Source: Triticum aestivum (taxonomy: Eukaryota; Streptophyta; Magnoliopsida; Poales; Poaceae). Taken from it: a stretch of 64,000 bases of DNA. Under the pieces are notes generated by a model that did no database searches, had not been told where the DNA came from, and saw nothing but the letters and a program-made list of their open reading frames with translations. Shown in pieces: positions 11,190-22,300 of the stretch (positions are counted from its first letter, which is position 1; every line of letters starts with the position of its first letter). The stretch covers positions 196,091,201 through 196,155,200 of the forward strand of contig NC_057794.1 in NCBI RefSeq assembly GCF_018294505.1, in the 5' to 3' direction. A program made the translations under genes and the position numbers.

Positions 11190-12163
11190 TGTCGGTGTAC
11201 TAGAATAGGGGTACCCTAGTACCCCGAACTTGTGCACAGGCAGTTGCAGCACCCCGCGGCAAAGGCTTGCCGGGCGAACGCCAAGATCCCCCAAGGTTCC
11301 CTTGGAGCCATCCAAGAACAAAGTATTTAAGCGAAGGAGACAAGACCCCGGCAAGAGGAGCTTGCCGGGAAGGCCAACCAAGGCGCTCCAAGGAACTTGC
11401 CGCGATGCGCCACGCGCTCCGGCAAGGCAACAAGGCCCCGGCAAGAGGAGCTTGCCGGGAAGACTAAGTAAGGTACCCCGAGGCCCGGTGAGCGACGAGC
11501 TTCTGGACCCAGCGAGATAACAACAGCGGCAAGGCGCTTGCCGCGGCAGGCGGCCACTCTGCGCCCACGCTCCAGCGCATCCACCAACGTGTCGCTCTGG
11601 GGGCTTCTCCGGGCACACGTGGTGGGAGGCTGTGCAGCCAGCGGTGCGCAGTGGCATGCGAAGCTGACAAGATCGCCACCGTGGCGAACGGTAGCGCCCC
11701 TAACGGTCCTTTTCTGCACTGTTCAGGCGACTCAGACGGGCATTTAATGCCCTTGTCCCCTGCCGTCAGGGTTAGGTAGGGTGCACTATACAAGCAACTG
11801 TATCAACTACCTCGCTTTTTACGTTTTTACCCTCCTCTGCGTTGCCACCTGTCGGTGACCCCTTTAGTGTATAAAAGGAGGCCCATGCGCAACGTATAGG
11901 GGGTTCGGAGGTTCGGACAGTTTGCTTCGATTCATTCATAGACCAGAAAACATCACACTCTCTCGCTCGAGAGCAAGAACACCAGATAATACAACCAGAC
12001 AAGCAGCAGTAGGAGTGTTATCTCTCCGGAGAGCTCCGAAGCTGGGTAAACTGCTCGTGTGCCTCGCCTCGATCTGCTCTTCGTGCGACCTCCGCCCCCC
12101 GCCGAACCGAAAGGGGCCCGGTCCGCCGGCCCTATAGGTGTTCGTGGATCAGTTTCCCCGACA
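11190..12163 (+). repeat. Left (5') LTR of element A
   Basis: It starts TGTCGGTG and ends CCCCGACA. A promoter-like TATAAAAG lies near 11871. It contains several GC-rich hairpins with arms GGCAAG/CTTGCC (11347-11369, 11437-11459, 11526-11544). ORFs inside recur in the right LTR and are not genes. Confidence 0.95.
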
Positions 12164-12166
12164 TCT

Positions 12167-12184
12167 TTAGCGCGCCAGGTAGGG
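12167..12184 (+). promoter_or_regulatory. Probable primer-binding site of element A
   Basis: A GC-rich stretch (TAGCGCGCCAGGTAGGGG) sits immediately inside the 5' LTR, where the minus-strand DNA primer site must be. I could not assign the tRNA with confidence. Confidence 0.5.
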
Positions 12185-12250
12185 GGTGTTGAGATTGTGT
12201 GAACCAGATCCGGCGTTCACAAGAGCTAGATCTTTATTCCCTTCATCAAC

Positions 12251-15040
12251 ATGCCACCGAAGAAGAAGACTTCGGCGGCAGCCGCTCCATCCACGTCACT
12301 TCCGCCACCGTTGGAGCAAACGAGTGGTGGGATGGACGCCGGTGGAAGAAAGGACGTCGACGAGGAAGCTCATGATGCCGCCAGGTCCAAGAACAAGGCT
12401 GCACAAACCTTGGCGACTGTACATGTTCCACGCCACTCTCAGGAGGCGCAAGATCAACAGCGTCATGGCACTAGTAGTGCCGTACGCATGATAGCCCAAG
12501 ACCAAGCTGGTGGATCTCGGAGCGCTCAAGACCAGCATGCACGCCAGCGTGCTGGCACGAGCGGGGCACGGTCGCCTGGACGAGATACTGCTCCTTCTAT
12601 CATAGTTAGAAGTTCGAGCACGTCCCACTCCTCGCGCCGTCCGCCACTGCCACCCACCACTCCAGCAGAAGCTTTGGCGCGAGCTCAACTTCTCCTAGAT
12701 TACCCTCCGACGTTGGACAAGATCGACGAATGGAGAGCCACCATTCAGAGTCTCATCGGCTACGCCAACGGCGACACTCCACGGCGGTCGAGCGTGTCGC
12801 CGCCGTGGCAGGACCGCCGGACGCGAGCCGGTGGCGACGAAACGGGCGGAGGTGCAACTACCATGCAATCACCGCCCCGAAGTCCAAGATCGCCGACTCG
12901 CCGGATCCACCTCAACAGCGACTCCACTGCATCGTCGGATCCACTAGCTCGTCGCGATCAGCGCCAAGTTCTTCATGATCGACAACAAGAAGACGCTCGA
13001 ATCCGCATCGAGTGCCGAAGAGAAGCGCGACGTCAATCCGACAAGCGCGCTGGGCCCTCTGTTGACATGCATGCGCCAGGGGAACTAGGCGATCTGCCGT
13101 ACACGGTAGGTTGTCCTGCGTTCACTCGTGAGCTGCGGCAAGTCCAGTGGCCCAGTACAAAGAACTTCAAGCCAGACGTACCGGAGAAGTACGACGACAA
13201 GACGCATCCATCAGAGTTCCTCAGCATCTACACCATTGCGGTACAAGCTGCCGGGGGACGAGATGACAAGATCCTTGCCAACTACTTCCCGCTGGTGCTC
13301 AAGCCCAATGTCAGATCCTGGCTCATGCACTTGCCGGACAACTCCATATCCTCTTGGGCTGATCTGTGCCATCAGTTTGTCGGCGCCTTTACAGGCGGAC
13401 ACAAGCCTCACGGCCAGGAGAGTGATCTTCATCTGCTCGCCCAGAAGGAAGGAGAGCCCCTGCGCAAGTACATTCAGAGATTCAGTAGTGTGCAGCACAA
13501 CATCCGAGACGTCCACCCTGCCGCAGTGATCAGCGCATTCCATCAGAACGTGCGGAACCGCAGGATGCGGGAGGAAATGGTGATGTGTAAGATCAGGGAC
13601 GTCAGTGAGTTATATGCACTGGCCGACAAGTGTGCACGTGCTGAGGAACGGAGGAGACTCCCCGGAGAAAATATAGGAGCGGGGGGATCTTACAGTGAAG
13701 ATGCTGCCCAGACAAGGAAAAACTGGCGGCGGAACAACAGAAGGAGGATAGGCAAAGAAGTGCTAGTTGTTGAGCAGTCCGGCAACGGTGGTGGCGCCAA
13801 GGAAGCCAAAGCTGGTGACTCCGGCAAGGAGGTTGCCGCGGAGGTGGCGGTCGCCGACAAGCAGGACGGCACCAACAAGCAGTATTGCAAGATTCACCGT
13901 ACCAAGGGCCATGATCTTCAGAACTGTAAGAGGGTCGAGCAGCTTGTTGAGCAACAGAAAGCTGAATACGAGCGGCGCGACAAAGAGAAGGCCCACGAAG
14001 GAGCTGGTGGATCCGGCAAGAAACGTCCCGGCCGAGGAGGACGCCGCGGCAAGGCCAAGCAGCGGCAAGGAGATAGACCTCCCCGTGGCCGCGACAAGGA
14101 TGAAGATGATAACGAAGACGAAGATATGGATGATGAGGAGACTGATGAGCAGGTGTTCCAGAAAGCCACAGAGGTCCTGTGCGGTGACGGTGGTGCTTCT
14201 CTACATGCCTCGCACCGCCAGCTCAAGCAGTGGGTGCGGGAAGTTAATGCAGCAGAACCACCCGTCAAGTCACGCAAGCCTCTGAAATGGTCCGGCACGC
14301 CTATCATCTTTGATATTGAGGACCACCCGGATCGCATAATTGCGGTCGGATGCTTGCCGATGTTGGTTTCACCAACAATCCGCAACCTCAAGGTCACTAA
14401 GATTCTAGTTGACGGCGGGGCTGGCTTGAACCTGATCTCCTCCGCGGTGCTCCAGAATCTCCAGATCCCTGACAGCGAGCTCGAAGAAACCGGCAAATTT
14501 CAAGGAATCAATCCGGGAAGGAGCAAGCCAAAGGGAAAGATCACGTTGCCGGTAACATTTGGCAGTGAGCTGAACTTCAGGACTGAGAGGGTCACATTTG
14601 ACGTTGCCGACTTTCCATTACCTTACAATGGAATCCTTGGCCGTCCGGCACTCGCCAAGTTCATGGCAGCCTCTCACTATGCGTACAACGTACTGAAAAT
14701 GCCAGGCCCAATAAGTGTTATCTCTGTCCCTGGCGACAAGAAGGATGCTCTTATCTGTGCCGACAAGATCTATCGGGAAGCAGCAGCCGCAGCAGAGCGC
14801 AAGATACTTGCCGCTGAAGCTCCCGGGTGGAAGAAGACCAAGTCCGGCAAGAGCTCTGATGCCCACTCCGGCAAGCGCACCTCTTCGGAGTGCTGCGCTA
14901 CCGTCGAGGACGCACCATCGAGCTCCACCGGCAAGTGTAAGAAGGCAATGGCAGCTCCACCTGAGACCAAGAAGGTGTCCGCCAAGGAGGATGGCACTGG
15001 TGGTACCTTCACCATCAGCGCCACTCTTGACCCCAAATAG
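12251..15040 (+). CDS. Gag-protease polyprotein of element A
   Basis: This is an intact ORF of 929 codons starting ATG 12251, 88 bp after the LTR. Residues 1-300 are low-complexity, rich in S, P, R and Q. Residues about 305-440 are a retrotransposon gag domain (YDDKTHPSEFL...SWADLCHQF...EPLRKYIQRF). A C-X2-H...H-X4-C motif (CKIHRTKGHDLQNC) lies near residue 545. A basic/acidic stretch (RGGRRGKAKQRQGD, then DEDDNEDEDMDDEE) follows. A retropepsin-like domain starts near residue 690, with active site ILVDGGAGLNLI near residue 720 and GILGRPALAKFMA near residue 795. It forms the capsid and processes the polyprotein. The ORF ends in TAG at 15038-15040, after which the same frame continues into the start of pol. 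Confidence 0.9.
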   Translation: MPPKKKTSAAAAPSTSLPPPLEQTSGGMDAGGRKDVDEEAHDAARSKNKAAQTLATVHVPRHSQEAQDQQRHGTSSAVRMIAQDQAGGSRSAQDQHARQRAGTSGARSPGRDTAPSIIVRSSSTSHSSRRPPLPPTTPAEALARAQLLLDYPPTLDKIDEWRATIQSLIGYANGDTPRRSSVSPPWQDRRTRAGGDETGGGATTMQSPPRSPRSPTRRIHLNSDSTASSDPLARRDQRQVLHDRQQEDARIRIECRREARRQSDKRAGPSVDMHAPGELGDLPYTVGCPAFTRELRQVQWPSTKNFKPDVPEKYDDKTHPSEFLSIYTIAVQAAGGRDDKILANYFPLVLKPNVRSWLMHLPDNSISSWADLCHQFVGAFTGGHKPHGQESDLHLLAQKEGEPLRKYIQRFSSVQHNIRDVHPAAVISAFHQNVRNRRMREEMVMCKIRDVSELYALADKCARAEERRRLPGENIGAGGSYSEDAAQTRKNWRRNNRRRIGKEVLVVEQSGNGGGAKEAKAGDSGKEVAAEVAVADKQDGTNKQYCKIHRTKGHDLQNCKRVEQLVEQQKAEYERRDKEKAHEGAGGSGKKRPGRGGRRGKAKQRQGDRPPRGRDKDEDDNEDEDMDDEETDEQVFQKATEVLCGDGGASLHASHRQLKQWVREVNAAEPPVKSRKPLKWSGTPIIFDIEDHPDRIIAVGCLPMLVSPTIRNLKVTKILVDGGAGLNLISSAVLQNLQIPDSELEETGKFQGINPGRSKPKGKITLPVTFGSELNFRTERVTFDVADFPLPYNGILGRPALAKFMAASHYAYNVLKMPGPISVISVPGDKKDALICADKIYREAAAAAERKILAAEAPGWKKTKSGKSSDAHSGKRTSSECCATVEDAPSSSTGKCKKAMAAPPETKKVSAKEDGTGGTFTISATLDPK

Positions 15041-18000
15041 GAAAGCGCGCTCGTTGCTTTCCTGCGGGCGAATGTCGACGTGTTTGCGTGGCAACCGTCT
15101 GATATCCCCGGTGTTCCCAGGAAAGTGATTGAGCACCACCTTGCCGTCTGTCCTCATGTGCGGCCTGTCAAGTAGAGAGTCAGGAAGCAGGCAGTAGAGC
15201 GCCAAGAATTCATCGCAGAAGAAATCAAGAAGCTGGAAGCAGCAGGCCTGGTCAGAGGAGTACTCCATCCCACGTGGTTGGCCAATCCTGTTGTTGTGCG
15301 CAAGGCTAACGGGAAATGGAGACTTTGTATTGACTTCACTGATGTTAATAAAGCTTGTCCCAAAGACCCATTTCCCTTGCCGCGTATTGACCATATTGTT
15401 GACTCCACAGCCGGATGTGATTTGCTTTCATTTCTTGATGCATACTCAGGATACCATCAGATCTTCATGGCAGAAGAAGATGAAGAGAAAACCGCGTTTA
15501 TCACCCCATGTGGCACGTACTGCTTCGTACGGATGCCTTTCGGTTTGAAGAATGCTGGTTCAACATTCGCAAGGGTAGTACACCATGCTTTTGAGCCGCA
15601 AATGCACAGAAATGTGGAAGCTTACATGGATGACATAGTGGTCAAGAGCAAGAGAAAAGTGACCTTGATTCAAGCCTTAGACGAGACATTTGCAAATCTG
15701 CGCAAGATCAACCTCAAGCTTAACCCCGAGAAGTGCGTGTTTGGAGTCCCTTCCGGCAAGCTTCTCGGGTTCTTCGTGTCTCAGCGGGGAATTGAAGCCA
15801 ATCCAGACAAGATCAAAGCCATCGAGCAGATCGATGCACCAAAGCACGTCAAGGATGTACGAAGGCTTGCCGGTTGCGTGGCTGCTCTCAGCAGGTTTAT
15901 CTCTAGATCTGCTGAGCGCGCCCTGCCATTTTTCAAAATTTTGAAAAAGGCAGGTCCAATGAAATGGACTCCGGAAGCGGAGGCTGCGCTGCAGGATTTG
16001 AAGAGATACCTGTCCTCCACTCCAACGCTTGTCGCACCTAAGCCGCAAGAGAAGTTGCTGCTATATATAGCGGCAACCAATCAAGTGGTTAGTGCTGCGT
16101 TAGTGGCGGAGAGGGAGGCGGATGATGAGCCAGCGACCACAGCAGATCCATCCAGCGACAAGCAGGGGGGCTTCGCCGACAAGCTATGGTCCCGACAAAC
16201 ATGAGTTTGCGCAGGAGCATGATAAGATGCCAAGGAGAATGGTGCAGCGCCCAGTTTACTTTGTCAGTTCTCTTCTGCAGGGGGCTAGATCAAGGTACTC
16301 TGGTGTGCAGAAGTTGCTTTTCGGCCTCCTCATGGCCTCGAGAAAGCTGCGCCATTACTTCCAAGCACATGAGATCACAGTCGTCACTCGCTTTCCGCTG
16401 AGGAGGATACTACAAAATCCAGAAGCAACGGGCAGAATTGTCGAGTGGGCGCTGAAACTGTCAAGCTTTGGCCTCAAATTTGAGAGCACTTCAACTATCC
16501 AAAGCAGAGCATTGGCAGAGTTCATAGCAGAGTGGACGCCAACCCCAGATGAAGAAATTCCAGAAACGAGCATCCCCGTCAAAGAGGCAAGCAAAGAGTG
16601 GCTGATGTACTTTGATGGTGCCTTCTCGCTGCAAGGCGCCGGTGTAGGCGTGCTGCTTGTCGCACCCACCGGAGAGCACCTCAAGTACGTAGTCCAGATG
16701 CACTTTCCCAAAGAGCAAGCAACCAACAATACTGCAGAGTATGAAGGATTGCTTGCCGGTCTCAGAATCGCAGCAGACCTTGGGATCAAGAAGCTCATTG
16801 TCAGGGGTGACTCACAGCTTGTCGTCCGACAAGTGAACAAGAACTACCAGAGTCCGTTGATGGATGTGTATGTTGATGAAGTGAGGAAGCTAGAAGAGCA
16901 CTTTGACGGCCTACAAATGGAGCATATCCCAAGAGCTCAGAATGATATTGCTGACGGCCTGTCAAAGTGCGCCGCACTAAAGTTACCTGTGGAACCAGGG
17001 ATCTTTGTGCTTAAGTTGACTCAACCATCCGTAACACCATCAACTGGACAAAGCAAGAAGAGGAAGTTGGTTTCCGGCGACTACTTTCCGGCAGAGCTCC
17101 CCGAAGCCGCCGCCAAGAAAGTCCCCAAGATCAACACCAAGGATGCTGAGGGGCAGTCTGCTCCGGCAAGCCTTATGGTTTGTTCCGTTGAAGCAGACGC
17201 TCCTGACAAGTTTTGCTCCGGCAAGCTTGTCGGGGAACACCAAGCTCCGGCAGGGCCGCAAGTCCTTGCCGTAGAAGCAGATGTTCCCGCAGCAGCAGAT
17301 GTGCCTTTAGTCCTTGTTGTCGAGCCACAAGCTCCAGCATGGGCACAGCATATTGTCCATTTCCTTCAGATAGGAGAACTTCCCGAAGAGCAAGAAGAAG
17401 CGGAAAGAGTAGCCCGGCAGTCAAGTATGTACCAGTTTGTCGATAGCATACTGTACAGAAGAAGACTCAACGGTGTGAAATTGAAGTGTATTCGCCGGGA
17501 GGATGGACAAAAGCTGTTGGCGGAGATACATGGAGGCATATGTGGCCACCACATTGGCGCAAGAGCACTTGCCGGCAAAGCTTTCCGGCAAGGTTTCTTT
17601 TGGCCGACAGCCCTCCAGGATGCAACTTCACAAGTAACCAAGTGTGAAGCGTGCCAGTTCCACTCCAAACAGATACACCAGCCAGCTCAAGCTCTCCAGA
17701 CGATCCCTTTATCCTGGCCATTTTCGGTCTGGGGGCTTGATCTCCTCGGCCCCTTCCCCCGAGCTGTCGGGGGCTTTGAGTACTTGTACGTCACAATCGA
17801 CAAGTTCACAAAGTGTCCGGAAGTGCAGCCAGTGAGGAAGGTGATAGCACAGTCAGCAGTCAAGTTCTTCAGGTCGATTGTTTGCCATTTCGGGATCCCT
17901 AACAGGATCATCACCGACAATGGCACGCAATTCACGAGCCGCACCTTCATGCAGTATGTCCAAGACCTTGGCGCCAAGGTCTGCTTCGCTTCTGTTGCTC

Positions 18001-18575
18001 ATCCGAGAAGCAACGGTCAAGCAGAGAGGGAAAATGCTGAAGTGCTGCGCGGGCTCAAGACCAGAACTTTCGACAGGCTGCACAGGTGCGGAAGGAACTG
18101 GATCGAGGAGCTGCCGGTGGTTCTTTGGTCGATCAGAACGACGCCAAATCGAGCCACTGGCCAGACACCTTTCGCTCTAGTCTATGGAGTAGAGGCAGTT
18201 CTCCCCACGGAACTCGTATACGGATCACCTCGAGTGCTCACTTATGATGAGCATGAGACAGAACAGCTGCGGCAAGACGATGCAATGCTCCTTGAGGAAG
18301 ATCGTCTTCAGGCTGCTGTACGAGCTGCTCGCTACCAGCAAGCTTTGCGCCGCTATCATAGCCGCAAAGTTAAAGCCAGAAGCTTCGAGGAAGGCGACCT
18401 TGTTCTTCGGCGCGTTCAGTCCGCCAAGAATTCCAACAAGTTGACGCCAAAGTGGGAAGGCCCTTATCGGGTGAGATGAGTCACAAGGCCTGGCGCTGTC
18501 CGCCTTGAGACCGAAGATGGCATTCCAGTGAGCAACTCCTGGAACATAGAACATCTTCGTAAGTTTTTCCTATAA
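15041..18575 (+). pseudogene. Pol polyprotein of element A (RT, RNase H, second RNase H, integrase), inactivated
   Basis: The frame continues from gag-protease after TAG 15038-15040. RT has FLDAYSGYHQI, FVRMPFGLKNA and the catalytic YMDD (15623-15634). A Gypsy RNase H segment is followed by a second RNase H with YFDGA, AEYEGL, GDSQLV and NDIADGLS acidic positions, the dual arrangement known from Tat elements. Integrase has an H-H-C-C zinc motif (HGGICGHH...CEACQFH) and D, D, E in LDLLGP, ITDNGTQF and NGQAERE. Lesions are TAG 15173-15175, a one-base frameshift in the six-G run 16165-16170, and TGA 18477-18479. The natural end is TAA 18573-18575. All catalytic residues I could locate are retained, so decay looks fairly recent. 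Confidence 0.9.
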
Positions 18576-19382
18576 GGCGCGGTTGCCGGAACCCATTCCG
18601 GCAACCACCTTTTCTACAAGTCTTGCCACTGTTGCATGTAATCCTTTGTACAAAGCCGGGCGCAGATCCCGTGCATAAGTAAAACCCCATGTGCTCTGCA
18701 CAGCTTGTCCATTTCATGCGTTAGTTCGTTTCTTGCATGCGATTATCTGACACTTTGTGCAGCACCTACATCCGGTAAGCAGTAACGAGCCGAAGAGCTC
18801 CATATTATTATTTTCTCTTCTTTCTTTTTCTTTTAAAGGAAAAGAAGGTTCTCTCGCACACAAGTTTGCCAGGGGGAAGGAGAAGATTGTGGTATGGGCT
18901 AGGCGTCGTTCAAGCAAAGGCTTGCCTTACCGGGAAGCAAATAACAGAGAAGCTAAGTTGCCAAAGTTTGAGCAATCACTTTTTAAATTTTTGAGTTATC
19001 TTCCTCGAACGACCCTGCTTTGTATGGAAAACCTGTGCGCGGAGGAACCAACTCGTGGCTAGTTGCGCCCTTACTTTGTTTCGAGTCCACTCAACAGCTT
19101 AAGCGTGCTGCATCTAGTCGCGACAAGGTTTCTTGTCAGAAGCAGCGCCGCCAGCAGGCTGCTGAAGTTCTGCACTCAGCGCTCGCGGCTCGGGCGCCTG
19201 CGCCGACAAGTTCCCTAGAAGCGTAGTGTAAAAACATACAAAGGAAGGAATCTAGTAGAGGAAATAACATAGCAATTGATAACAGAAATAAAGTTATATT
19301 ACAAAGATAACTTGTCGCAGCTCTAACAGACTGTTTTCATAACATGATCAGCAGCGACAAGGGAAAAGAAGGAATGGGCGGC
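18576..19382. other. Spacer between pol and the antisense gene of element A
   Basis: The two genes converge here: pol ends at 18575 on the plus strand and the antisense gene ends at 19383 on the minus strand. I see no supported ORF. A pyrimidine-rich tract (18805-18835) and scattered CTTGCCGG/CCGGCAAG motifs are present. It probably holds both 3' UTRs. Confidence 0.6.
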
Positions 19383-22300
19383 CTAATCTACGCGTCCACC
19401 ATCGACTCTCTTGATCTCGCTCACCTTGTCCACAATGGGTGCGACAAGGGCCTTGAGTGCATCCAGATCGGCGTCAGGCGGCAAGGACCTGAGGACGTTG
19501 GTGAAGCTGAGGCCTGGATTGCGGAAGGCTACCTTCATCAGCACCTTCTGGAGAACCCCGGCGTAGATTTTGCGCGACTCGTCGGCCAGCTGCTTCGGGA
19601 TCCTCTCCCGGAGCCGCTGGAGTGCCGTCGCCACGCCCTTGAAGAATAGGCTGAACTTGGCGCTGGGTTGAAGACTCTCGTCGGAAGGGTACCCAAAGTC
19701 CTCCATCCCCAGCTGCGCGAGCTCCTCGTTGATGACTGCGGCAATGTTCACCAGACCCTCGTTCCAGTGCTCCACAGTGTCTCTGAACGAGTTCTGGGTA
19801 ACTGCAATGCTCTCCAGCAGCGCCGCGTCAGCCTTGACCTTCTCCGACAAGGTCTTCTCCCGCTCCTTGACGGCCTCCAGCGTCTACGTCAGCATGGCCA
19901 GCTTCAGCTCCAGGTCTGCTTTGGAATCCTTGGCGGCACTGAGCTCCTTTCCCCTCTCAGCGAGAAGGCCTTGCAGCTCACCGTGGGCGGCAGCATCCTT
20001 CTCGCGCTCACGCTTGAGCGCGGCAAGCTCCTCGCCGCTCTTCCCAATATCGGCCTCCAGCTGCGCCACCTTCTCTTCTAGCTCTTTCTTGGCAGCCTCT
20101 GCAGTTGCCGCGGCGTCCTTTGCCTCCTTGAGCGCCCCGCCAAGTGCTCGCTCGCGCTTGGCAAGCTCTTCCTCGTAGCTGTCAAGGTGGGCCTTCCGCT
20201 GCACTAGTTCACCTTCCCGCGCGGACTGCTTCTCGGCAGCCAGCCTTTGTTCCTCCTTAGCCTCGGCATTGTCGAGAAGAAAGGCCTTGCGCTCCTCGTC
20301 GACTCACTCCCGCTCCTACGCCAGGGACTGGAGAGCTTCTTGATTTTGGTCCCGGAGCTCCTCCGCGCGCTTTTCCATGTCAACTCCCGCCTTCGCAACA
20401 AGCGCTTCCCGGGAAGCCAGCATGGCTTGCCGGGTGCGGTAGAGTGACAGCAGCTTCCGCAGCAGCTGCTCCTCTTCAGGCTCGCCACTGCTGCTGCCGG
20501 TCGCGTCAACCAATGACAGTCCAGCAGAGGCGAGCACCTCCCCGTCAAAAGTCTCCCCCTCGACCGGCGCCCTGGAGCTCGACGACCAGGGTAGCTTGAT
20601 GAAGATATTGTCGCCGGCCTGCAAGTAGGCGCCGGGCTGGGGCTCCTCGGAGCCCGGCTCCATGGAAGCGGCAGAGGGTTCGGCGGTCGGCGCAGCGCCC
20701 GGCGCTCCTGCGGCCTCAGGGTCGTCAGTGTGATCGCCCGACCCCTCGCCGGCTTCCACAGCAGCAGCCCCGGCGGCCCCCTCGCCGGCGGTCTCATCAG
20801 CACCGGCACCTTCCTCGCCGGCGCCCTCTGTCTCCATTGGCTCAGCCGAAGATGGGTCTGAAGAACGAAGAAGGGAGGAAAATCAATCAAAAATCCAAGA
20901 AAGGAAAAACGGAAGAAGCAGAACCCAAGGGAAAGTTTCTGGGCAAGTGGATTACCTGCGCCAAGATCTTCAGTTGCGGCCTCGGTCGCCGCAGGATCAG
21001 CAGTGCCGTCCGTTGCCGGAGAGTCCCCCCTTGCCGGAGAGCGCTCCCTTGTCGGGGGCTCCTCCCTTGGCGGCGCAGTCGAAGCAGGTGGCACTTCGGG
21101 ACCGGCCTCCGGGCGTTCCTGATGAGGCTGCTCTGCTCCTGCACAAGTCAACAAGCAAGATATCAACAAAGGAAAAAGCACTCAAGCGCGCCCGGCAGCA
21201 GAAGGCTAAACTATGAACTTACGCTGGGGGCTCCGCTGGGGGCTGCTCGGAGGGGTGATTGCCAGGTCCGTCAAGGTGGTCTCGGGCCCACCTCCTGCTG
21301 ACACGATGGGGTCATCCTCGATGACGATCACCACGGCCTTGGCCCTCTTCGCCGCTCTCTGGGCCAGTGTTCTGAAAAGAAAGGAGTCCAGATTGGAGCA
21401 AGTCAGATACAAGATATAAACAGCAAGATTGAAGGATTATAAGAGCACCAAAGAAACTCACTCTTCTTCCTCCTCGTCGGAGCTGAGCACGGAAAGATCG
21501 AAGTCCGGCCCTCCTTCGGTGCGGCGAGGTGGAGGAGTAGGATCCCTTGCCCGCTTGGCGGGGGCAGTGGCAGTGGCCCGGGAAGATCCCGCTCCAGTTG
21601 CCGCTGTTGCGTGAGGCGCTCCCGCAGCAACATTGCTTGCCGCGGTAGAGCACGTCGCGCGGCTCGGTGGCTGTGGAGCCGGCTGCCGCCCCGCTGCGTC
21701 CCCGGCCCTGCGAAGGCGCCTCCTTGGCGGGGCCGGGGGCTCCGCCTGCGGCAAGTTCTCGAAAGGCTCAGCCTCCACCTCGCCGGCCTCGCTCGACTCG
21801 GCTTCAGAACTGGCAGGCTCCTCCTCGCCCATGAACTCCGCGCGTTCGGCAAGGTTTGCCACCTCTGCAGCCTCCACCTCCTCCACAGTAAACCCAAACA
21901 CACCCGCAGCAGCTGCGGCCGCAGCCTCTTCCGCCCTAGTAGCGATGAGCTGCAGCTCCTCGTCGGTGGTGTCACGGGTGAGGCTCTTCTGCTCGTCAGC
22001 GCGGACCGGCACTTCCTCCAAGGTGTCAAAGAACGCTCGCACAACGTCATCCGCAGGCTCTTGCCAAGTTGGGACGATGCCGTGTGAATCGCACAACGGC
22101 ATCATGGCGCGGATCCGGTCAAGCGAAGAGTTATTGCACAAAGGAACTACGCCCCTCGGCAGTGTGAATGGGTGCTGGGGGTCGCGTTTGAATAACTCCA
22201 AGAGCATTGCGTCCAGCTCCAAGACAGTGAAGTTGTAGTTGAGGCCCAGCCGTAGCCTCATGATGTCCGCCGAATTCTTGAATTCCCAAGCGGGCCTCCC

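Noticed and set aside
11187..11793. ORFs of 130-156 codons in the left LTR of element A, repeated at 23284-24025
   Set aside because: They occur identically placed in both LTRs, overlap in several frames, and lack any domain.
20837..22238. Plus-strand ORFs (for example 21633-22238, 20837-21301)
   Set aside because: They are mirror frames of the GC-rich exons of the minus-strand gene, which has the better codon pattern and splice structure.
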